Both the position numbers and the translations under genes were made by a program. A DNA stretch of 64,000 nt from Asterias rubens (taxonomy: Eukaryota > Echinodermata > Asteroidea > Forcipulatida > Asteriidae): the NCBI RefSeq assembly GCF_902459465.1, contig NC_047066.1:17921047-17985046 (forward strand), given 5' to 3'. The notes beneath the pieces are model-generated. The model worked only from the letters and a program-made list of their open reading frames with translations, did not search any database and was not told where the DNA came from. Each line of letters starts with the position of its first letter. The stretch's first letter is position 1. Of the stretch, positions 31,532-43,000 are shown one piece after another.

Positions 31532-32675
31532 TGAATATAAATTTGCCATCAGTAAGATCAAGTTCTAGGAGTAGAACAAATCCTGAGACTTCTAACGAAA
31601 TACCTTAACATTCAAAGCAATTATTACAATTTCATTAGTATTTTTTTATTAGGTTGAATAGAAACTATTTTACTTGGGGTCAATTTAATTAAATAAAATC
31701 ATTTGAAATCACAATGATTCCTGTAAAACCTGTGAGATTATTTCTGTTCCTCGTTCTACTCCATCTAAAATACATTGTTTTCACACTTTTTCGGCACAAG
31801 AAATAAACAGAAAACAAACCACAAATCAAGCATCAAGGTCTTTGAGGGCATTTTATAAAATTCTATACTGGTTCATCAAGTTACAAAACATCCTGACAGG
31901 ATTTTATGGTAAGAAAGGTTGAATGAAATGTGTCATTGTGAAGAATTTACATTCATGTTGTATAAGTAAATTGTCATTTATGAGTAAAAATAACAACACC
32001 CCTTGGCAGTACAGTTTTTTTAATGTCCAAAAGATACTACACAAATACAGTAAAACTATATGAATATTAATATTTACAATTCATATTACATTTATTGTAC
32101 TAATTATGAATAATACAGAAGGTAATGGGCAGAGGGCTGTACCCACAATTCAATAACCTAAAATAAAAATAAACAAATTACTAGAGACTCGATAGAATAC
32201 TGTTTTATATGATAACTCTTAAGAGTAGGGAATTTAATTGTTTACAAAACTATAATTCCACTTCTAGCTCTTAAAATTATTATGTTATTTGAACCATGTT
32301 TAATTTCTGTATAGATCCCTTGCATATGATAGCACAATCTGGAAAAACCGCCATCCCCAAGGCCAAAAGGAGGCAGATCATTGGACGATTAGCAGTGCGT
32401 AAAAACATGCGTGTGACCTCAGTGTACTTGCAAACGTTAAGCATTATACAAGGGCGTCTATTGATATCCGAAGACCCATTACACAACGCAGAATGCACCT
32501 CTGAACAAGTTTTTCTATTTCCATCATGATGGGAGTCAAATCTTTTGTGCACAATTTTGGCTCCCAAAATGGCCGACAGGATAGGCGCTTGTAAGTGCGC
32601 TGCGCGTTACGCACTGGGTCTATACCATCTTCTGGATTCCATGTATGCAATCATAGTTCGGCTGACCCAGTTCAC
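31532..32675. other. AT-rich DNA, no recognised gene
   Basis: An AATAAA at 31692-31697 is the nearest obvious polyadenylation signal downstream of the plus-strand PLA2 (about 720 bp after its stop). Short open frames at 32296-32650 lack any recognised motif. Confidence 0.4.
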
Positions 32676-32880
32676 CAGGGCTAAATTTCATAAAGCCTTA
32701 AGCACAAAAAAAGTGATAAGCACAGAAAAATATTGCTAAACAGAAACAGGTTACCAGCCAAAATTACCTTAAGTTTACATTGTTGTGACTGGTGCCCCAC
32801 TCAATCATTGCTAACCAAAGAGATTTTTCTAGCAGAATTTTCTGCCTAACAGCTTTATGAAATTGGGCCCCGACGTCACC
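32676..32880. repeat. R3-family MITE
   Basis: GGGCTAAATTTCATAAAGCC to CAGCTTTATGAAATTGGGCC, inverted ends, with GTGACTGGTGCCCCACTC inside. Confidence 0.7.
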
Positions 32881-33669
32881 AAAATAAACTTCATTACGCC
32901 AATTTTGGAGTCATTGCTGCGTGTGCACGTTATACAGTGAAGCACGCATTTTAGACGACACCTTTACACTCTTGCCTCAACTTTTACTCCAAAAATGGCG
33001 CATGTGACAGACAGTAGCAATGTGTAACATTGGTGCACAGAACCAACATCAAGAAAATTTGTGGAGACCAATATTATTTCTAAGTCCGCAAGTCAGAAAC
33101 TTACCCCTTGTTAAAGTCACACTGATTGATAGGATAGTAGTAACGAACCATAAATTAACGATTTCCATTTGTAGAGGATCTTAATTTTTACAGTAAAACG
33201 ATGTGTTCACAGTTCTGCCAGTCAAAAATATCAAATAATACTCATAAAATAACATATTAAAATTAAAGAGACCACGGAAAATAGATTAAAGAAGAAATTG
33301 TTAAAATGACAAACAGGCACTACATTGAAAATCTTCACACTCTCTTTACTTTGTTAATCATAGCCCAAATCTACAAAAAAATCATAATAAGAAGAATTGG
33401 TGACAAGTTTAAAACACAACTATTTGGAGAGTTATTCTACTATGGAACTGTATGGGTGTTAATTAATAAACCTTTAGTTGAATATGGATGGAAGATTTGT
33501 TCAAACATTCCGACACAACAAACAATGATGAAATATCATAATATGTCATGTTTCATCCCTAGACAGTGCTAAGAGACATACCGCTCAAACCCTGTTTTCA
33601 CTCTATCTACTCCAAATTCTCACACACCAATCCTGGTTTTGCCTCGGTTTTTGTATAAGCATACATGAC

Positions 33670-33915
33670 CTGGGCCTAATTTCATGCTAACCACCGAATT
33701 CTGCGCTTACAATCATGACTCCCTGCCTACATGCTAGCCTCCGTGTTGAACGCCTAGTAACGTTGACTACGCACGCGCAGAAGCCAAAATTCGTCACTAA
33801 CCCGTGAAATGCACTAGCCGTGAGAACGGAATTCCTTTCTTCCGTAAGCGCCGATTCTGTGCTTACGGTAAACGCAGATTCTGTGCTTACGGTAAGCAGA
33901 TCCATGAAATTTGGC
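33670..33915. repeat. R3-family repeat copy
   Basis: TGGGCCTAATTTCATGCTAA to AGATCCATGAAATTTGGC; the short phrase ATTCTGTGCTTACGGTAA is duplicated inside. Confidence 0.55.
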
Positions 33916-34390
33916 ACAGGAGTCTTTCTAAACCTATCAGAATTGTTCACCTTTTAGTAACTCAAATGCAAGTGATTTTGGTTTTGCAGTACTAGGTTTC
34001 CAAAATCCATTCCCTTTTTTGTCTTGGTTTTGTTGTATTCAGCAAGGTCATCATGTAAAGCATTGTTTATCAAGAAGAACACAGAACCCTTCAAAATGTG
34101 ATTTACTTATAAACCAAATGGCTAGGAGTGGCATTTATTCCACATAGGAGTGGCCTGCCAAAATCAATCGGAATCAACAAAATCCAGAAACTTCTAGTGG
34201 TTTTTGCTGTACATGTGTATAAGGTTTATAAAATGTAAAACAATAATCACATTTGCACTTGTAGATTGTTCAAATCCTGCATTACTTTTCTGTAAGGGAA
34301 CTTGAATGTAATAAGGGTGATTAAAGACTGGGCAAGTGGTTTAAAATTTCAAACAGCTTTATCAGCTCTGGATGTAAACGCTTCATGAGA
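33916..34390. other. No recognised gene
   Basis: AT-rich DNA without recognised repeats or coding sequence. Confidence 0.4.
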
Positions 34391-34573
34391 CTTAAGGCCA
34401 AGTCACACTGCAGCAATAACGAAAATGATTACAATCACGATGCAAAGAGAATGCATTCTATTGGTTGAATAGCACCACGCAGAATACGCACACGCTCATT
34501 CAACCAATAGAATGCGTTCTTTCTGCGTCGTGATCATTATCGCTTCCGTTATCCCTGCAGTGTGACTCAGCCT
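34391..34573. mobile_element. Palindromic MITE
   Basis: Left arm AAGGCCAAGTCACACTGCAG … GCATTCTATTGGTTGAATAG; right arm CATTCAACCAATAGAATGCG … CCTGCAGTGTGACTCAGCCT. Confidence 0.8.
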
Positions 34574-34699
34574 TTTATGAGGATGTATTTGTATTTCAGT
34601 CAAATCAAGCAGCAAATATACAGGTTAGTGGTTGAAGTTTTGTGAACTCCCTTTTGTGAAACTTCCTTGGCTACTATTTGTTCACCCTTCATGAAGCCA

Positions 34700-36120
34700 T
34701 CAGAATCTGTGCTCAATTTCATGCAACTGCTTACAATGGAATACTGTGCTCACTGCAACAGACTAATAGCACTGTAAGCACAAAAACTCAGTGAAAGCAG
34801 TCTTATGATTTTAAGCACCGACAACATTTAGTAACTCAAAACTATCCTGGATTTGTTCTTTTTATATTTAACCTCAAGAGACCATTCGTTTTGTATATAG
34901 ATGTACAAGCACCATAAAATGCCTAGACATTGTTAATTTCTTTAAATTTCATCAGTAAAAATGTCAACCGAAATAACATGAAATAGACTATTTAGTTTTG
35001 TGTTTAGAAATTGGAAAATTTCATATTCAGACATGACCTTTACTTTGACCTCATTATGTGAATGGTCAAACTTTGCAGCCATTTGCTTAAGGCATTTTGG
35101 CACCAGCAGCTTTTGACCGCTATGGTCTCGAAAGGGTAAAGGATGGTTTGTTTCTGGTCTGCAAAAAAGCATCCAACAAAATCAAGAAGATCAGGGACGG
35201 ATATTTGAAGATTTTCATTCTTCGAAACTAGACTCAGTTCTGGAGTTAGATTTGAAAAAAATACTATAACTGTATTTTTAAAAAGTCATTAGGCACTTGT
35301 CATTTGAGATGGGTCGCATAAATTGTGTTTGGAATTATTAAAATGTACTCAAATATCTCAGAAAACTAGGATCGCTCAATTGCAAAAATCTAAGAGTGTG
35401 CAAAATTGGAAAAATATGTTTTTCAAACAACATCTAATTCAATAGGCTAGAGTGTGCACAGTGTATACATAATAGAGAGGTTTTGCAAGAGTACAGATAC
35501 AGATACAAATATGTATATAATAATTGTATCCGTTTTGTTACTGACATGTATGAGCTCCTGTTTCCGTTGCTAACGTGTGTACAAAACACAATAGTGGCGG
35601 ATTTGCGTCACGTGATTACAAAAAGTGTCGACGTATCAGTATCTGTATGTGTATCCGTAGACTTGCGAAGCCTCTCTTTTAATGCTTTCATCAAAGAAGG
35701 CTACACATACCAGGGTCAAATTTCAACATGCTGCTAACAGAAAAAGCTGCTCAGCAGTCGGTCTCTGCTTTAGCAAACATGAGCAGGGGACCAGTCAGTA
35801 TAAATTACACAGTAACGAGGTTGGTACCCTAAATCTGCTAAGCAAGATTGATTCTGCTGAGCAGTTTCTTAAAGGCTTTCTGAAAATGGACCCTGTCAGT
35901 TTTAACCTTAAATTGTGACACAGCAATGCAAATCTACTGTGATCATAAACGCTGTTTCTTCCTATCGGTCTATGAAATGGTGTACATGTACATTTAAAAA
36001 TTCTTGTTTCTAACAGCAAGCAGCAAATTATCTTACGGTAATACACTCCATGGATTTAACCTTTAGGCTTTGTGACTAGCTATCTAATGACAGCGTTAAG
36101 GGATAGTATTCCACTACCCT
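34700..36120. repeat. R3-family copies in otherwise featureless DNA
   Basis: A short copy lies at 34700-34815 (TGCTCAATTTCATGCAACTG) and a second at 35715-35895 (GGGTCAAATTTCAACATGC … AAAGGCTTTCTGAAAATGGA). The sequence between is AT-rich without recognised coding content. Confidence 0.45.
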
Positions 36121-36160
36121 CGGTCAGTGACTTGACAAGTCACAAAGGGAGACTTTGAAA

Positions 36161-36550
36161 CACTAGGTGGCAGCAGACATACCAGGTGAATTTCAATTCA
36201 AGCCATAGAGTTATATAAAAGAACTAGAGGGCGCACTGGCCTAGATACGCAGCCCCTGCATGCGCGCAGGCGGCCATTTTCTAAGTTGCCAAAACAGCAT
36301 CTCACAGCGTGTGTTTGTGCGGCCATTTTGTAAGTTGACAAAACAGCATCGCATTAGCGTTCAATAAACACAATGTGTGCTTCATATTCAATGCGCAGAC
36401 AGAATGGCGCGCGTGTCTCCTTGCGGTCCCGTCGCGTTTTGTGCAAGCAACATCACCAGCGCACCCTCTAGTTCTTATATATAACTCTATGGAGCAAGCG
36501 CACATTTCCAAGAATAGTGGATTGACCTGGTAAGTCTGCTGCCACCTAGA
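36161..36550. mobile_element. Nested palindromes: one MITE inside another
   Basis: Outer arms: CACTAGGTGGCAGCAGACAT with ACCAGG, and CCTGG with TAAGTCTGCTGCCACCTAG. Inner arms (36202-36492): CCATAGAGTTATATAAAAGA with ACTAGAGGGCGCACTGG, and CCAGCGCACCCTCTAGTTCT with TATATATAACTCTATGG. The inner core holds two copies of GCGGCCATTTTxTAAGTTG. Confidence 0.75.
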
Positions 36551-37347
36551 GTCCCAAAAAGTCTGTTACACCTACATTCACCTCAAAGATAATAGAGCGC
36601 CGAATGTGCAAGATGGGGAACTTGAGCTCTATATACTGATGCAATGTGATATACACTTGGGCGCCATTTCAGTAAGCAATGTTTTGTTGAATCATTGATA
36701 GCAATGATCGTTGTCTGCAGTGATCTATTTATGCATCAAAAGAGTTGCTTACTAAAATGGCATCCAGTGCACATTTCACACTTCAGGCGGAGCTCCCAAT
36801 CTTGCGCCTTAAGCGCTCTATAAAAAAGAGCAAAAATAAAACTCAAGGTTAAAAAAAACATCATGACAAACTGTCAAAACAGCGTAAACATCGTGTTCAT
36901 CCAGCTAGGGATATCAAAAAGGTTCACTGAGATGTCCTTAATACTTGACGACATTACAAACATTTTAAGGTCAAATACTCAAGAAAGTATCATGAGGTTC
37001 AACAGCCAAGTGCACTCAGCTAAGCAGTATTAGGAACTTATATTATTGAGACAACTTGTAGATGAGGCTAACGTAAATAATAATATTAAACTGTACTATT
37101 CAGTACATGGATTAATGAAGAGAACTTATTGAGTGATGAGGAGGTAAATAAAACATGTTAAAGGAACATGTTGTCTTGGATGAGATGAACTGGTCTTTGA
37201 AAAGCGTTTGAAGCCGTTATGAAATGCTTAGGGTTAGAAAGATGTTTTAAAAGAAGAATCCTTAGATCCACACAAGTATGACTCCAAATTACCGGTTTTC
37301 CTTTAACATCGCGAACTAACCCAGTCGGCTATTTTATGGAGTAAAAA
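36551..37347. other. No recognised gene
   Basis: Short inverted words (GAGCGCCGAATGTGCAAGAT … CAATCTTGCGCCTTAAGCGC) suggest a decayed palindromic element at about 36594-36822. The rest is AT-rich. Confidence 0.4.
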
Positions 37348-37550
37348 ATTTGACTCCACAAAATGGCTGACCATGTTTCTTCGCGACAAAAAAGGAAAAC
37401 CGTGCAATTTCGTGACATGTTTGTGTGGATCATTATATTCTACTTTTAAATTATCTATCTAACCATATGCATTTCATAACAAACGGTTTCAAATGCTTTT
37501 CAAAGACCAACTCGTTCCATCCAAGGCAACGTTTTGTTTCCTTTAATAAG
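37348..37550. repeat. Interspersed repeat (GGAAAACCGTGCAA type)
   Basis: TTGACTCCACAAAATGGCTG … AAGGAAAACCGTGCAATTTC … AACAAACGGTTTCAAATGCT … CATCCAAGGCAACGTTTTG, the same family as 14580-14750. Confidence 0.65.
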
Positions 37551-37854
37551 TTGTCAAAATAAGGCACAAATAAAATCAATGCCATGGAAGCATTTTAAAG
37601 TCGAGAAAACAAAATATACAATCGTAAAAGGCCTACATTAGTAAAATAACACAGTTTTTGATGGATCAAAAATCAATTTCGAGATACGTTTAGACTGGGC
37701 AGGCATACGCCATACATCTGTCACTCAACTTAGTAGTGCGTTTACACAAATTAAAAATAATGTACAATAAATCGGAGCAAACCAATGCCTAACAGAGAAT
37801 AAAGCACCACAAAATTAAACCACTTGCTAAATCTCTTTGAATCAAGTGTTCTAA

Positions 37855-38020
37855 CAGGATTATTCCAATGAGCAAATTTGCTAAGCCAAAACAAAATTTG
37901 CCGAGGGAAAACAGGTTACCAGCCAAAACAGATTGTAATGCATACTCTCTGTGACTGGTCCCCTGCTGTTTTTTTTCGCTTACCAGATCAAATTATTAAG
38001 CTATATTCTCATGAAGCCTG
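37855..38020. repeat. R3-family repeat copy
   Basis: CAATGAGCAAATTTGCTAAG, GGTTACCAGCCAAAACAG, TGACTGGTCCCCTGCTG and a terminal CTCATGAAG. Confidence 0.5.
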
Positions 38021-38883
38021 GCTAAATGTGTGGTGAATCCAGAACCCGACTTGAGTTTGGTACATGTATAAAAGCAATCGGGCCATGAATTGCTACACAT
38101 AGCAGATTTTTACTGATTTATCAATAAATTTAAACCAGATAAACTAATATAAACTTAACCTGCGCCCAGTCTCAATTGCTTTATACTAATGAGCTAATTT
38201 AAAGTCATTAATTAAATTAAACTATGTCGAAAAACATTGTTATCTTTGGATTAATTTTAATTACACAAATCTCACAGAGATTTGGTAAATCTCTACATGT
38301 CAGAGATGCCAACATTGAATTTAAAAAAAGAGTAGCATCTCCCAAACCGATCTTTCTATTACTCTCTACAATGCTAATTAGCTCATTTTCAGGCATTGTT
38401 GCGAAATAACAATTACCTGTATGCATCAACAGAACAGCTACAAATGTTTATAATGGCCAGTGGAAAAAAAACTTGAAAAAAACTCTGATTTCCCTCATCT
38501 TCTGACTTTGTTTCAAAAATAAATGTAAGATAAAAAAGGGTGGCCTTACTTAAATGTAACATAAAAAAGGGTGGCCTTACTTAAATGTTTTTGTTTTAAT
38601 GATCAGAAATGCAACAACAAGCTATTGGGAGAGAGAGAAAAAAAGAAAAAAACGTGTCCGGATTTTGGGCAAAAAATACGTGTCCGTATTTTTGGCATTG
38701 TCTGGACATCGGTGCTACAATTACTGGTAGGAAAACATGGAAACTGTCTAGCTTAGACCTCACAGGCCACTCAGTTAAAGGCATTTTCGTTCAGAAGGTC
38801 TCCTTTTTTTGTCGCCATTATTTCGTACTTTTTTTGCCAAGCTTCGATGAAGTACATGTACAGACAGCGTGGGCACAATAATG
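38021..38883. other. No recognised gene
   Basis: AT-rich DNA. The phrase AAAAAAGGGTGGCCTTACTT is duplicated in tandem at 38530-38590, and ACGTGTCCGxATTTT twice at 38650-38693. Confidence 0.45.
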
Positions 38884-39007
38884 CCGTGTCCGAAACAACG
38901 ACTTCGGCTACAGCTACGTCTAGATCAGTGCGTCTACATGTTGAAGAATAGCAGACGCGCCCGATCTAGCCGTAGCTGTAGCCGAAGTCGCCGTTTCGGA
39001 CACAGCC
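38884..39007. mobile_element. Palindromic MITE
   Basis: TGTCCGAAACAACGACTTCG with GCTACAGCTACG at the left; CGTAGCTGTAGCCGAAGTCG with CCGTTTCGGACAC at the right. Confidence 0.8.
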
Positions 39008-39387
39008 TAATAGTGGATACATGAGGAATGAGGTTACTGTGACACGTTAGCTCACACACAACCTCATTCCCCACGCACGTGTGCACTATTCCCCATCGTG
39101 TAATAGAGATCAATGGGCACGATCTTGCAGCAATGCACTAGCGTAAAAAATGCACACTCAGCCGGCCAGCCAGCGGGGGAGGGCACGCAACAATCATTAC
39201 GTCGAGACACGTACATTGTTCAAGTGAATTATTCAACACTGCGTTCTAAAATTAAAAGTGTTTTTTCTTTTCTGTTACAATTATTTTGATATTTTTCTAA
39301 ATTTTTGTTTCAACTTAATAGTTCATTCGTTGTTTGCATGTATTGTACGATTTAATAAAATTATATTGGGCGGCTTGTTTAGCGTGT

Positions 39388-39393
39388 TTTATT
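39388..39393 (-). promoter_or_regulatory. Candidate PPP4C polyadenylation signal
   Basis: AATAAA on the minus strand about 610 bp after the PPP4C stop, the first such hexamer I find downstream. Unsupported by transcript data. Confidence 0.25.
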
Positions 39394-39689
39394 GAGTATT
39401 ATCGTAGCGTCATAGTCACGGCTCGAAATCGTATTTGCTACGCCCAAATCGTGTGTGTTGGTATCTCTGACATGTACAAGCTATTCTTGAACTTAAGGTT
39501 TACAAACTATTTTAGTGGTAAAATTGTACAAATTTTTTAAACATGTCACGTTTCGTCTTGTACGAAAAATGTTTGTACAATTTTGTTTTTGCCTCGTCTT
39601 ATGCCTTAAATCCTGCATTTACTGGCTTGTTCCATAAAGTTTGTTTTTATAAACATGGAGTTCACTCAACTGTCGCTGGTCCTTGGGGT

Positions 39690-40000
39690 GTCGATTGTAC
39701 AGAGTCTCTCATTGGTCAGTTATGCATTGATGTTATTGTACAATGTCTCTAATTGGTTGGGTGGCCATGTACCTTGTCTCTCATTGGTTGGTTGAATATA
39801 CCGGCGTCACTGTACAGCGTCTCACATTGGTCAATTCTATGGACTTCTTTGTCTGTTGATTGTCCACTGCCGTCATTGTCTGGAGTCTCTCATTGGTTGG
39901 TTGATCAATGATATCATAATACGGACTCACTCATTGGCTGTTTATCCTGTTGTCATACCTACGATTGGCAATGGTCTTGTTTGATTGGTCGGTGCTCGTG
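39690..40000. repeat. Cluster of eight ATTGG (CCAAT) words
   Basis: ATTGG occurs at about 39711, 39752, 39783, 39826, 39892, 39933, 39964 and 39983, mostly within a degenerate unit GTCTCTCATTGGTTGGTTG. It looks like a decayed tandem repeat directly behind the PPP4C stop codon and probably inside its 3' UTR. Confidence 0.7.
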
Positions 40001-40004
40001 GCTC

Positions 40005-43000
40005 TTATAAAAAGTAGTCTGGTACTGGTTTCTTGGCTGGCATTCCTCGAACCTCCTGTAAATGTACACATAGAAGCCAGTTTGTCACTGTCACTGTCTT
40101 AAAAGCAGTGGGATGAACGCTATTAGTAATTACTCAAAATAATTCTTAGCATAAAACCTTACTTGGTAACGAGTAATGGAGAGTTGTTGACAGTATAAAA
40201 CATTGCGAGAAATGGCTCCCTCTGAAGTAATGTAGTTTGCGAGAAAGAAGTAATTTTCCATGAATTTGATTTTGAGACCTCAGATTAGATTTTGAGGTTC
40301 CGAAATCAAGCATCTGAAAGCACGAAACTTCGTGTGACAAGGGTGTTTTTATTATCTAGCAACCTCGACAACCAATTGAGTTAAATTTCCACAGGTTTGT
40401 TATTTTGTGCATATGTCCAATGCCTTTAAAGGCAAAGCATACCTTTGGGGACATCGCTTGGTAAGGGAAGTTATTTAAGTATTTAAGTATTAGGTATATA
40501 AGTACATCAGCTTTTGGTAGCATGAAGCATTTTGAGAAACATTTCTCTTCAAAGTAATGTGGTTATGGAAAATTATATCAGTTTTTAATTTGAATCTGAG
40601 AAGTGTTACTGCACTAACGTTTCTCAGATTGTGTACTCCTATTGGGATTACACATGTAACATGTATTCTTCCTGCATGGACATAACCGCCCCGGATTTTT
40701 GGCTATATCTAAAAAAAAAATGGGCACCTTTCGAAATGAAATTTTTACATGTTAGTTTTTTTGTATATCTACATAAGGTTTCATAGATAAGTAAATACTC
40801 CAAAATTAGATGACGACAGAAACTTATTTGGTAGGAAGCACTGCGGCTTTTGATAGTATAATTTTTTTTTTCAGAAAGTATTCCCTTTGAAGTAATACGG
40901 TTTGGATCATTTTATTTTGATTAGCATCTGAGAAACATTTACTGTATGAATCAATTTCTGAGGGTCAGGGTTTGGTCGTATAGGCTTTGGCCAGAGATGT
41001 GTTTCACACTGTCACCTCATTAAACCTGGGTGGATTAAACACTGTAATCAGTCGCAAGTTTAAAAGTGAATTTTATTGTATCTTTCTTGATAATTCTGCC
41101 TATACATCAGACCCTCCATTGAAGTAAAAGTAGTTACACTAATGTACTTTTCCCCAACAGTTTACACATTGATAAGATTGGCATGTACACTATATGCATA
41201 GTTGGTTTAGCTTTACGGTAACAAGTCCATAAAAACCAGGCAAATATTCCGGAGGATATTGAGTCAACCTCACCTGTGGTGCTGCCTCAAATATTGTAAA
41301 ATCTCTTTGTAAATGTTCATCTAATTCCAGTATTGCTGCCACATTACCACATCTGGGAGGAAAAACACAAAGTTAAGTATTTGCACATTATGAATAATTA
41401 ACAAAAATCACTGGGTATCATTGGACCCCTTAAGGCAGTGGACACTATTGGTAATTACTCAAAATAATTATTAGCATAAAACCTTACTTGTAAACGAGTA
41501 ACGGGGAGCTGTTGATAGTATAAAACATTGTGACTAATGGCTCCCCCTAAAGGTCTCAAAATCAAGCATCTGAAAGCACACAACTTCGTGTGACAAGGGT
41601 GTTTTTTCTTTCATAGTTATCTCGCAACTTCGACGACCAATTGAGCTCAGGTTTGTTATTTTATGCATATGTTGAGTTACACCAAGTGAGAAGACTGGTT
41701 TTTGACAATTACCAATAGTGTCCAGTGTCTTTTTAAAAATGTGTCAAATTTGATAGTATCCTGTGTCCTAATGAACCAGGACCAAGATTAGACAGATGTG
41801 AAAATTCCTGATAAATTACTGCGCTGCAGCATCGTCTAAACTTTTAAAAGGTGCTACATAAAAAGGTCTCATAAAATTGAAAGAAACTTGTCTTATAAAC
41901 TCTTCAGTTTGTTCAAGCGCCTTAAGTAACCTTATTGGTAGATATGTGTGCTATAAAAGCATTATATCAAAGCGTTACAGGACAGCGTTATATCATTGGG
42001 AATCAAGGATTAGGAATGACTGGAATGGTGAAAGGTTTAGAACCCTACAAATTTCCCGCTTTCAAAATTTCCCATAAAGTCTGCGTCTGAAATAGCCTCT
42101 CCTAGTCAAACTCCTACAGCCTGGCTTCAACACATGGGCGGGATTCTGACGCCTAGAAACCAGAGCTGAGGGCAAGTGGGGTTTGTCCGCCATGAGAGAC
42201 AATCCACCAAACCCGGGCAGGAGGGGCTCAAAACCTGGGAAGACAGTAGTAGATGAAAACTCTGATCTCAACCACCCATATCGGGAGACGATTTGCGGCC
42301 ACCTGACCCAAGTACTACTATTGCAATTTAAAAGAGTCGGGCTCGAGATGCTGCATGGCCTTGACTTGATTGATTGATAAGCATTATTATTTAAGACTAT
42401 AAACAAGTAAATTGAAACAGCTATTGATCAAAGCCTAAAAACAACCTAATCACCTACCTATAGCAGTAATTTGGCGCTGACCAAACGGTTAGTACAGTTT
42501 CATTAAAATGCCACTTGTATCCTTCAATGACTAGTTGATGGGCTCTGCAGATCATGTCAATGTTATTGACTGTGTTAAACTGCTGCACAACGTCGCTTCC
42601 AAACAGGTAGCCTGCACCTCGAGGGCTCACTCCCCATCCTTGGGTATCTAAGGACAAACAATGGCAAGAACAGAAACTTTTTAGGTTCAAGGAATACTCT
42701 TGACTGTGGTAAGGCCAAACAAAATAATATGTGTGTTTCCTATTACATTGGCCAAAAAATTAGGAAAACACATTTTATGTTGTTGAATTATTTTATTGCT
42801 TCAAAACTTAGGGTAGGAACGAATGTTAAAAATATTTTTGCCCTTGCATGTAAATTTCCAGTAAATACCACGATGTCCAAGTTCGACTCGAAAATCTCTT
42901 AAAATGACACAGAAAATAAGCCCCAAAAAGCAATCGTTCCGACGAAAGCAGATTTCACACCTGTATTTGTTACTTTGCGTGCGAGAATAAAATACAAGAA

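Noticed and set aside
31135..31568. Plus-strand ORFs after PLA2 exon 2
   Set aside because: Low-complexity GAGWGQGQGRGRARGG from the G-rich tract.
33306..33572. 88-codon plus-strand ORF
   Set aside because: No domain, no splice context and ordinary AT-rich composition.
42062..42406. 114-codon minus-strand ORF in PPP4C intron 7
   Set aside because: No recognisable family, overlapping open frames on both strands; more likely part of a retroelement tail.
42458..42647. PP6 or PP2A identity for the phosphatase
   Set aside because: [18 protein letters not shown] and the 307-aa length fit PP4C better.
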